From: Macrotrachela quadricornifera
Taxonomy: Eukaryota; Rotifera; Eurotatoria; Philodinida; Philodinidae
Assembly (NCBI GenBank): GCA_022393335.1
Contig: JAJEKB010021263.1
Span: 1,009,290 to 1,073,289 of the forward strand
Direction: 5' to 3'
DNA: 64,000 bases
The notes under the pieces are model-generated. The model did not search any database. It was not told the DNA's origin and saw only the letters and a list, made by a program, of their open reading frames with translations. The translations under genes were made by a program, and so were the position numbers. Numbering within the stretch: position 1 is the stretch's first letter; the number at the start of each line of letters is the position of its first letter. Shown piece after piece: positions 11,181-23,100 of the stretch.

Positions 11181-14100
11181 ATGATATATACATTTGAAAG
11201 ATTACCAAATGAAATTCTTATTATTATATTTTCTTATTTATCATGGTTTGAAATGTTAAATTTATGGTCATTAAATAATCGTATAAATAATATAATTTGT
11301 TCAATTATTTCATTAAATGATAATAAACAAAATAGTGGTATTATTATTAAAGAATCAGGTTTATCTTATGATAAATTAAATTTAAAATTCTTATCATTTA
11401 TTAATAATTCATCATTATTATCAATTCAACGTATGTCTTTTGATGGAACAAATTCAATATCTTCTAATATTAGTTATCAATGGATTTTTTTTCAGAATAA
11501 TAATAAAAAAATTCTTCGTTTTCCTTTTCTTAAATCACTTATTCTCACTCGATGTTGGTTATCTGTATCATTAATTCAAAATTTATCTTTACTTATTCAA
11601 AATCAATTAGATGAATTTACTTTAACATTTGATAAGGATGCATTTAATGCTCTTCGATATGAATTACCAAATGTCAATAGAAAATATAATAAAAGTAATT
11701 TAAAATTATTTTAATTAATTTATCAAAGAAAGATTATAGATATAGAGTTAAGAATATAACTATGAAAATCTATGTCTACAAATGTAGATCTGTAGATATA
11801 AGTATAAAGATATATATTTTATGCGATAGATTTACCTGATAAAATAAAAGTCTTGCTTTCAAGGGATGCGTCGAGGAATTGTTTATAATTTAAAATAATG
11901 GAATCTCACATCTTTACAGATCACATAGTGTGAATATATAAATTGGATCTATTTTTGCACATATTTTTTTTTTAAATTTATTCAAGAATGTCTTCAAATC
12001 ATAAATAGGCATGTATAAAACTTTCTATTTATAATTTGAATGTATATTACTGTCTGATTACAATCTAAATTTCTCTAAAAATTATCGTCTGTTTGAGATG
12101 CTACAATGAAAATATCCCTCTTGACATTATTCAGATTCTTTTCCAAGTTGAATCATTTTTTCACGTGTTATTTGGACTTCACCTAGAAAGAGAAATTAAT
12201 TTTGAGAACTGTTTAACAATAAATAATGTTTTTTAAAAAGTAAATATTTACTAGGATAGAAAAAATAAATTATTAAAAAGTGTGTAGAAAGTATATCCAG
12301 TTTACATATTTACATTATATGATATGTAAAAAATGTCAAGTTCTATTCTTTGAAATTAAGATGAATAGAAGTTTGTAGACAATTCTTTGGCGCATCTTTT
12401 CAAAATAAAATCAATGTTTTATTATGTTCTGTTACAAAAATACATAGAAAACATAAAATACTACATAAGTTTTGCTTTTTCCGGTATATATTTATTTAAA
12501 GATATAGCTTTAACGATTGAAAATTATAGTAATGGTGATGTTAATTGATTTATCATTGGTTTAATTTGATTCTTTTTTTTCGGGTTTTGATAGATTCATT
12601 GATAGAAAATATTGATTTTCGTAAATAAGTTTGATTTAATTGCATAAGCGTAAAAACAAGTTATTCATATATAAGAAAAGAAAAGATTTAATTTGAAAAA
12701 CAGATGAAATAACGGATGATCCAAAAGTTTCTGCAAAAATCTCGAACCTTATATCTCTATCGTTTCAAAGGTTAGAAGTGGAATTTATTTTTTTTTATTT
12801 AAAAGATCTTATCATAATATCCAAAAAACATAGATTTTATATATTCCGTAGTATTTTGGCCTTTAATGATCAATCAAGAAAATAAAGATACTTGAAAAAG
12901 CATTTTTAATTTTTATAACAATGTTGACAATCAGAAATGTAATTGATATAGTGTTTTTCTTTCGCTCTATCATATTAACTAGACTAGTACTAGTCTTATA
13001 TGTCGATATATAGATATTGATTCGATTAAACCGACAGAAAGCAAGAACATCGTTATATTAATTACATTTCTGATTGTCAGTTTACAATACTTTTTCGAGT
13101 ATCTTTATTTTGCTTGATTGATTATTAAAGGCCAAAATACTATGGAATATATAAAATCTATGTTTTTTGGATATCATGATAAGATCTTTTAAATAACTAA
13201 AAAATAATTCGATTTCTAACTTTTGAAACGATAGATATATAGGGTTCGATATTTTTGCAGGAACTTTTAGATCATTCGTTATTTGTATTAGTGCAAACAT
13301 TAAAAAGAATTTAGTAAAATAAAAATTTGTTTTATTTTCTCAATAATAATAATTTTTTCTTATTGATAAATTAAAGAGGTACTATTGAATATGTTCAAAC
13401 ATTTTCTACGTCAATTATTTTCATCTAAATGTCAATTAAATTCTCTTCGACTTGATATTGGTAATTATGATATTAATGAATGTATTAAATTATTCTCTAA
13501 TTCATATCAAAATCAATTTCAATTTTCTTGTATAACACTTTCCCGTTTATATATTCGAATAAAATGCACATATTTTCTTGAACTTCTTATTGAATATATA
13601 CCTGCTATTGAACAATTAACCGTAGAATTAAACAAAACATTAAATATTCAACCACGTTCTATATCATTAATCGAAAAATTAATTCAATCAAATGGAAATT
13701 GGTATAATAAAGTAAGAAAAATAATTTCCTTTATAAATTAAATTAAAAATTTCTTGTTTAATTACTTATTTAAATTGTTTGATACTATTATCATGAGTTT
13801 TAGTTAGAGATATATATTTTAAAAATCTATTTAAACTTTTATATGATGAGAAAATAGATTTATTCATAAATTAATTTAAATTCATATTATAATTTAGAAA
13901 TAAAAAAAAATTTATTGACAAAAAGAAAATTTTGTCTTGGTAGAGTGATGAAAAATTTAAAGACAGAACGTAGAAAATCATTTTGAAAAAATTTCAATCA
14001 TATAAAAAGATGATAGTCATTATTTAATTCATTTTCATTTTGTATGAAGGATTATAGATAAAGATGTTTGCCATAAACTGTTTCGTTGAAAACAATTTTC

Positions 14101-17100
14101 AACATATTTGAGTCATGAAGAAAAAATTCATTTTTCATCAATCTTTTGATTAAAATTGAATTAAATTAAATATATTTAAAAATGTCAGCAGTTACTTTAT
14201 TTTATTTTTCGTTTAGAATTTAAAAAGAATTCCTTTTTCCTGAAATGTCGGTATTGAAAAATTAATATTTATAAATAAATATTAAATCAAATATCGTTTG
14301 AATATTTATGCAATTTCTTTTGTTGAATTTCTAAATATTTTAACGGAATAATTGATTAGACATGAAAATCATATTAACATAAAATGATTAGATAGAACAA
14401 ATAATTATTGAATACAATAGGATATTCTGATGTTGAAAATTTAATTATAGTACTTAAAATTTTGTACATTGAACGAGATTACTTATTTTGCATATTTAGA
14501 ATTATTCTTATTATACAATAGGAGTTAAAAGTCTGATTCCACTTCTTTGTTTTGATTCGTGTATTAAAACTACATAAGACTGATTTAATTCAATTATATG
14601 TTTAGATAGCAGAGATCGAACACTATATATATATATACGTCTGTTCAATTTGAAAATCTCTTGCATATGAAATATAATAAGAAAAAAAGTAAAGTTGAAT
14701 ACTAAGAAAAAACTAATAAAAAATGTACAAAACGATGTTATTGTTATAGCATATTTTCATGAATAGTCAATCACAAAGTATTTAGAAAACTTTTCATTTT
14801 ATCAGACTTTGCAGAGCTTTTTTCGTTGATCATTTTTTCATAAAAGTATTTTGAATTTGATTGATCAATGATGATATTCTGGTCAAAATATTAAATATCG
14901 TGTATTCCAAAATGTTTGCATCATAGTTTGTTTTGAGAATATCTTTGTATAGACAAATGATAATATTTTAATTTTTTTTTCAAAAGATGCGCGATGAAAA
15001 GCTCTACAAAAACTGTAAGGATAGAATCTTATTGACTTTTTTTCGATAGTTTCTTTCATACTGAAAATGTAATAAAATACATGATAATTCTAATTTCCAT
15101 CGTATTTAACATTATAAAAATGTTTGGAATACATTTATTTTTTGTATATATTTCGCCCTAAGAAAACGATAACGTCATGATTTTCGTTTCAAAAGATGCG
15201 CCATCAAAATCTCTAATAAAAGTCATACGAAGCAATTTCTATTACAGAACAAAGAGTCATCCAAGCATTTTTATTATCATTTTGTACATTTTTTGTTAGT
15301 TTTTTGTGAAACACGATCTGAAAGTGAGTGTTGAAATGTATAGGGGAGAAATTTGCACCCACTTCTCTCCGCCACAGGCCGTGACCAACAAAGCATTAAA
15401 GATCACGATACGGACTAAATTGAACAAAATATAGACATGTGGTGTACAGTGTATGCAGCTCCGACGTGTTTCACATTTTTAATTCCGTAGGGATTGGGTG
15501 ACACAACTTTTCTTATTATATTTCATATTCAAGAGATTTTCAAATTGAACAAACGTATAAATATATTGTGTTCGATCTCTGCTATCTAAACATATAATTG
15601 AATTAAATCAGTCTTATGTAGTTTTAAAACACGACTGAAAACAAAAAAGTAGAGACAGCCTTTCGATTCCTATTATATTCGTTTTTGATATGATTAATAT
15701 AGATGATTTATATTTTTTTATTTTAAATTATAGATTCCAAATCTACGATATTTTATTTTAAAAAGTTTGATTCTAAATGATTTGGAATTTGTTTATTTGA
15801 AATGGCTTCTTAATAATTTAAATCATATTCAAAAATTGAAACTTCGTCTAGGAAATGAAGAATTATATCGAAAAGATCAAATAATATGGAAATCTGTTAT
15901 TGATGCAAATTTTATTGAAAAATATTGTTTACCTGATATTATAAATAATATAATATATTTTGATTTTTATATATCTTCTCCTTGTCAATTATTATCAATT
16001 GATATTGGAAATGTAATTAATTCATTTAAATATCATCCTCTTTTTATTGATCGTCAATGGACAAATATTAAATATTTTTATGATCCAATAAAATCATATC
16101 AATATTTGTTTTCTACAAATAAAAATATTACATTTCAAAGTTTTAATGGTTTAGTGTAAGATATATTTGTATAGATTCTTAATCTAATAATATATTTTCT
16201 TATTTTAGTAATGATTCTTATGTTTTTCAATGGCCAAATATTGAACATATTTCAATTGATTTTCATCCATCACTTTATAAATTTCTTGAACAACTCGATG
16301 AAAAATTTCCAAATGTCACTTCGATTACAGTTTATATGGGTAAATATTTAATATTTTTAATCTTCATATTAATTGAAGAAATAGATATTCGATAAAATAA
16401 AGATTCGAACAATTTCAATTGTAAGAATCAAAAATAGTTAGAAGAAGAGTTACGTATTAAAGATAGAGTAAAAAATATTCTTTCACATAATTTAACTCAA
16501 TGAATCTATATCGAATGTTCCAAAAGTTTGACGACATTTTGTAATTTAAGAATATCTCACCAGAGACAAATGTTAGAATCTTAGTCTTTTTTTCAAAAGA
16601 TGCACTGTAAAAAGCTCTAAAAATACCGCAAGAAGAAATTTCTATTAATTTAGTTTGATTGTGTATTCTATATTTACAAATGAACACGTCACATGAAGTT
16701 GTTTTGTTTCACTTTACTTAAATTCATAAAAATATTAAAAAAGAACTTTTGTTTGATAATAAAAATTTTTTGACACAGCTGTGGAAGAGCTTTCGACGGC
16801 GCATCTATTTGAAAAAAAATCAAGGTGTTATCATTTTTCCAAGCCGAGATATTTGTTAAACAAAAAGGTCTTCTAAATATTAATATTACACTAATTATGA
16901 TCAAATCTAGTAGTACTATTTTATTTGATCATTTCAGACACAAAAGACATCATTAGAACAAGTCAATAGGAATTTATTCTTACAGATTTTCATGATACAT
17001 CTTTTGAAAAAAAATTAAGGTTCTAACATTTGTTTGGGGTGAGATATTATCAAATTACTAAATATCACAAAACTTTTGGAACATCCGGTATTTTAGTGCA

Positions 17101-20100
17101 ATTCATAGAACTAAAATTGTTTGACCAGACCAGATTCATTTTAATTAAACTGTAGATGATCGAATTATTTAAAAGAGATTACACATAAAACTCATTTATA
17201 ATTAATTAGTTCATGACTAAGATCATTGTAATAAATTATTAACTAGTCTAAGAGAACTAGTTGAATGTACTGTGAAATATTACACATTGAATCATATTTA
17301 ACAAATTTTAACATTTTGTTATATAGATTCATTGACGATTGTTAATTGTAGAAAATTTTAATGAAAATTATATAAAGATGATTTCATCATGACTAATTTT
17401 GTCAGATAAATAGTTGTAAATATAATATTTTAAATAGAAAATTTCTCTTTTAACTAATTTCAATTTAAAATTTGATTTAAATAAATCTCAAATTTTTTAG
17501 ATTAATACACAGAGTAGAAATTTGTTTCAGTGAAAATGCGAAAATTGATGTGATGATAAATCTAAATTTCTTTTTAATTAGTTTTCAAAAAAAGTTTAGA
17601 AAATATTAACTTTCATTAAAAGAATATTCATCTACGTGCCATTAGACTGAAGCCGTGCAGCACACGGAAAAATCCTTCATCCGAGTCCGGTAATTTTAGT
17701 TTTGTTTTTTGGATCTTAGTTTCGATACTTTGAATTTTTTCGAGTCGTGATTTATATCTGAAAAACTTCTTAAAAACTCGTTTGTTTTTTATTAATTTAG
17801 TTGACAAATGTCACTTTTTTAGTGACTTATTCTGAGTAGAGATACCATCTTATCTTTATTTTACTTTGAAAAAGCTAAAAAGAAAATCTAACTCAACTTT
17901 TTCGATTGACAAATCCAATATTGAATTCTATCGGATCTTATAGTACCCTATAGAATTCCTTCTGATGGAATTCTATTAAATTCCGTCGGTTATTTGTTAA
18001 TTACTGAAAATTTATATAATCGCTCATTTAATCAATACTAGATTACGCTTTTTGTATCTATCGGATCGGATTATCAGAAACTGTACAATACAATGTAGGA
18101 TTCAACATTGGGTTGATCGACCTGAGAGATAATGTTAAAAGTTAACACCTTTAAGTGAAATATGAAAAATACATTTGTTTCGAATTTTACTGAAAAAACG
18201 ACGTTTTGGATAATTTTTTTTTTGATCGTTTCGATTTTTGGAATATTCTGAATTTTGCAGTTTTTAGTGTCGATTTCTCAATATGTTATTGTGATATATC
18301 GACGGACTTTAATACTAGACATTTCTTTATAAGGATATCTGAAAAAATTCAGAATATTTCAAAAATTGAAACGATCAAAACGTTGGTTTTTCAGTGAAAT
18401 TCGAAAGAAATGTATTTTTCATATTTCAGTCAAAAGTGTTAACTTTCAACGTTATTTGGAAAGTTTGTCTGTATCCAGAAAAAGTTTCACGGTGATGTTC
18501 ACTAAATGACATAAAATTATTTGATTTGTTGTAATAAATAATAAAGTTATACGAATTTACTTTTCTAACATAATTTTGTAATATCCTATAGTTCTAATTT
18601 CTCAAATCTCCATATTAAAAACATTTATTTAAAAATAAAGAGAATCAGAACTACTATCTCAGTATTATACCCACCTGCCTTTTTTAAAATTTCGATAGTA
18701 GTTTTAAATTAATAATTTTGTTTTTTTTAAATAGAACATTATAGAAATTTTGGTGAAGCAGATGTTCAATTATCATTGAAAAAACCGTTCGAAACAGGAT
18801 TACACAAAGTGACCGATATTCAATTTCGAAATATTACAAAACTTACGTTTGGACATTATTTTTATCGTCAACGTTGTAAGTGTGAATTTGATTGATACTT
18901 TTAAATTTTATAAAGATATAATGAAATGTTTTTTACAATATAAAATAGAAATCATTGAAAGAATAAACTGTTCAGTATTTTGTCCGTATATCTGTCAATT
19001 ATGTTGGTTAAAATTGAATTTTTTGTCAAAAAATATTCTATTTGATTCTGTAAGATCACTCACCAATTGTTAGTCAAGAGACGCTTTACCTTATATTTAC
19101 AGAACACTTAAACACTTGATTTATTGTTGAAAAACGATGGGATATATGAGTTTGGAAGCGAGGATGAGGATGAGGGTGAGGTGGTTTTTATCAGCTATAT
19201 AGTGCTGATAATCTGTCAAAGATAATGGATTTATATCATGTACAAAGTCAAAATAGTAGTCAAATGTCTTCAAAAAGGAATCGATTGATATTTATCAAAA
19301 GATTTTCTTAACAAACTTGACTTTTTCGATTTTGTACATGATATAGATCTCTTATTCTTAACAGATTATCAGCATTATATAACTGGTAAAAAAAAATCAT
19401 ATTTATCTTATATTCTATAACAAAAAAAAAACAATTAGGATTATACGGCCAGACTGGACAACCCCATATATATCTTTGAAAAATCTATAATTTGTAGAAT
19501 TCATTTAATGACATGTGTCGAAATACATGTCATCACATTAGATTACAACCTATTACATGAGATTGTATATAAAGACAGTTCATTACAAGCTGTATTCATT
19601 ACAGTGCATCTCTGATATTTCATTTGGAATATTATCATTTTTTTTTTGTACGTAAATAAAACAATTGATTTATCCTTTAATTCGTATTTTAATAATGTAT
19701 ATAATCATTAAGTAAATAATTGAAATTAATATATTTTTGTGTGAAATTAGATTTTGAAATTTATGAATTATTCAAACATAAAATATCAATAAGAATTTAT
19801 TTTAGATGTTTATGATAAATCAATAAATCGAAACAAAGAACGAGCAAAAGTACTTGCTCATATTCTTTCAATGCCTGTCCAACTCAAATATCTTATAATT
19901 GACAAATTCCAATGGCTTTTACATGTCATTGAATATGTAAGCATCTGTTCTATTTGACAAATATCTTGCAACTGTAGTTTTTTTTCTATTATTTAAAATC
20001 TATATAATTTATTTTGTAACTCATTCCTGTTTGGTTTCTGTATTTGAACAGAGTTATTCTCATTATGTTATTTTTAGGCATTTAATCAATTAAAAAAGAA

Positions 20101-23100
20101 TACATTAAGTTCTGTTCGATATGTTGAATTTAATATTCCTAGTTGTCATATGGGATCAAACGAATCAACTTATGTTGGTAAACATCTTTTACCATTTCTT
20201 AAGACGTATATGCCTAGTTTACAAACATTACGTCTTTGGCGACCAGACGATTTTCCTTGGACAACTGGTAAGTTTATTTTAAATAAGAAAAAATTAATTA
20301 CAATACTTTGACAGATATTTCTACGTGAATACAAATGAAAAATTTCTTTTTTTTTGATAATTTAGTAAAAAAATTATTTTCGTATTAATTCAATTAAAAT
20401 TTGAGTATAGCTGCATTAGTAGCAGAGATGAGAACGGAACAAGTTTTTCAGTCCTGTCCTGCTGAGTGGTAGGACAGGATGCAGGACAGCCACACCGTCC
20501 TATTCTACGCTTATCTCTAGTTAGTAGTGATTCGATACATCAAAAGTAGGTTTGGGTATTTAAAAAATTCTCACTTTTTGTTGAAACCTGTGAATTCGAT
20601 AGAAAATAAACTTAATCTTAATCAAAAACCTTTGATAAAAAGTTATCAGTGCAGTTTTTGATGGATCAAAATGTAGAATTCACATATCTTCTTCACCTTT
20701 TTTTTTAATGTTAATAGAATATTCTATAATAGAAAGAGTATACAATAGATAGTATGTCTTTTCTCAAAATATTTGGTGATTAAAACCTCACTACACTTCA
20801 CCAATAGAATCTTGTCATCTGATTCGAGAGCGAGTTCTGATTTAATTCCGTCGGGTCAAAGCGAAAATGTCGAATTTTGTCGGATTTGAACATGTCTTTA
20901 GGAATATTCTGTCTGTTTACATACTAGGATTGGGACAAATAATAGATGCTCACTTATTTACCGAGCTACAAAAAGGTACTGCTGCCCTTCTATGGTTACT
21001 CAATGTCATTTATAAGAAAGAAAATTTGTTTTTTTTATATTCTATCTCTTATATGTGCGTGAAAATAAATTTTCTTTTCGCATAAATGATGTTGAGTAAT
21101 TGGAGCAGAGATGGGCAAGTCAAGTCATAAGACAAATTTTTGAAACTAAAAAGCGCATTAGATTCATATAACGTAACGTTATATTATAAGGAAATGTATC
21201 ATCTCCATCTCTATCTATTGATCTTGTGATCATTATGCTTGACTGTCATTCATTGTCTATCTCTTTTATATAAGCGTATGTTCTGTGTATGGATGATACG
21301 ACTTGTTGTGTGAAGAATCCGAATGAAGCGAGTATTACTATTTCACAGACACTTCTTTTGTCAAGTTCATCACATATACTTTTTCTTCTAACATGAAAAT
21401 TCTATTCGTTAATAATATTTGAACAATAATCGTTTTACAACAATACTTGAAATAAATGCTACACTTGATAACAATCACCAAAAATAACAACACGAAGATC
21501 AATAGCAAAGCGCAAGAGTTTTTTCCAAGACGTTGAAGAGAATAATATTTAAAAAAAACCAAAAATTTATAATTTTGTATTTATTACAGATGAAATTCCT
21601 AATTATTTCAGTAACAAGGATAATAACTAGTCAAATATATTTGTTTTGATTAATCAATCGATTAAATAGAAATCATTAAACAGATTGAGAAGGAAGATAT
21701 TGATAGCTTCTACAATGTCATCATTACCTGTAAAAAAATATTTTCTCAAAACAATTTTCTATTTCAATAACATAGGGACAAAATATATAAAAAGACATTT
21801 TAAATATTAACTATACTAAAAATGTGAGCAGAGATCGATGTAAAATTTCAGTCAAACACGAAATTTCAAAAAAATCAAGTCAATAACTTGAAACTTGATC
21901 GAAGCAGAGACTTGACTTAAGGTTTTTTTAGAAAATGAATTGACTTGACTGACATAAAAAAGCTGTGTCGCGCAATTCCTACAGGTTTAAAATATGAAAC
22001 ATGATATAGCTACTGTGACTAATGGCATAGAACTAGTTTAGTTCTATGCCTCTTATGGACTGATATACTATTCACAACACTATCTACCATTCTGTGTGAG
22101 ACTGTCGGTCACGGTCTGTGACAGTCTTTGATGAGTAATGAATTACCTAGTAATTGATTAATCAGACGCTATTTAATTAATTAATTAAAGTGTCGGTCAC
22201 AGTCTGTCATGGGTAATTAGTTAGATAGCAGTTAATTAAATAATTAACATGTCGGTCACGGTCTGTGATGGGATCATGAAGTCTGCCGGCCATGATCTGT
22301 GATGGGGCCAATGAATCTGTCGGTCACAGTCTGTTACAGTCTTTGACATCAAGTCTATCACAGTCTATGTGACGGTCTATAATGTTGCGTCAGTCACGGT
22401 CTGTGGGGGGGGGGGGGGGGAGTAGTGGGTCCAAGTTTCTACTCCTATACACTTGAACACTCTCTTTCAGATCGTGTTTCACAAAAACGCTGACTTGTCC
22501 ACCTCTAAACTAGAGAATGATAAAAAAAGTGATTCATAGTGAGTCGATGAGTGCGAACGCATCTTAAATAAACAAATTGCTCGTCCGTGTTTTTATCTAA
22601 TCATTTTTTGGAAATCATAAAAGGAGTAGATATAATTTTATTTTTATAATCCTTTAATCGTCGACATAAAAGCGAGAAATAAGTTCTACTGGAAATCATA
22701 CAGCTATTTATTTCGATCCAGTTTTACAGATTTATAGAGCATATCACCATGAAATGATAGTATCACAAGGTTCACCTATCTGATGCTTATTTTGATGTAG
22801 ACAAATCTAAAAAAGCATGCATTAAGATTGATTGTGTCAGTTTTATACACTAATAAAGTTCATGACGTATATCTACGTCGGCGTCAGTTAAGGGATTAAT
22901 TGGATTGAATTTATTTCAAAAGTGCTGGGAAATCTTAATTTATTTTCAGTGAATTTATAAATCTTGATAAATATTTTTTAATAATAGGTATAAATGGAAC
23001 TGACTCATGATAACTAGAATAGAGTTGATTTTTTCACGTAAAATGTTCACCTGTAAGGAGAATAATTTTCTTGTATCGAATTATTTTTAGATACACTTCG

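Larger units (their letters stand above)
4342..12161 (+). repeat. Segmental duplication, copy D1 (about 7.8 kb)
   Basis: Matches 38959-46801 in the same orientation, about 34.6 kb away, with scattered single-base differences and a few small indels (roughly 1% or less by eye). It carries, in order: the tail of repeat R1, first exon of gene B (minus), an ATRX-like pseudogene, several MITEs, a DINE-1-like element, and exon 1 plus the start of intron 1 of the F-box gene. The right edge falls inside F-box intron 1; the left edge is at the gap. Divergence rises slightly in the last few hundred bases. Confidence 0.95.
21956..22483 (-). mobile_element. DINE-1/HINE-like element with minisatellite core
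   Basis: Minus-strand member: TGTGAAACACG at 22483, diverged partner near 21993-22003, then a CCTGTAGG stem-loop followed by GCGCGACACAGCTTTTTT at the other end. The interior (about 22085-22404) is an expanded array of a GTCGGTCACGGTCTGTGA-like unit, interspersed with TTAA runs and ending in a 16-G run. The frame, ends and hairpin align with 15305-15513, which has a single unit. Confidence 0.65.
21106..22507. mobile_element. 1.4-kb hAT-like element hosting a nested insertion
   Basis: Left end CAGAGATGGGCAAGTC and right end GACTTGTCCACCTCTA are inverted with a few mismatches; the start is the classic hAT terminal pattern. Flanks AATTGGAG/AACTAGAG agree at six of eight positions, so the target duplication is plausible but decayed. 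No transposase frame is seen. The DINE-1-like element 21956-22483 sits inside its right end. Confidence 0.6.

Noticed and set aside
22085..22404. Possible CRISPR-like array
   Set aside because: Units are diverged, irregularly spaced and inside a transposon of a eukaryotic genome; no cas genes.
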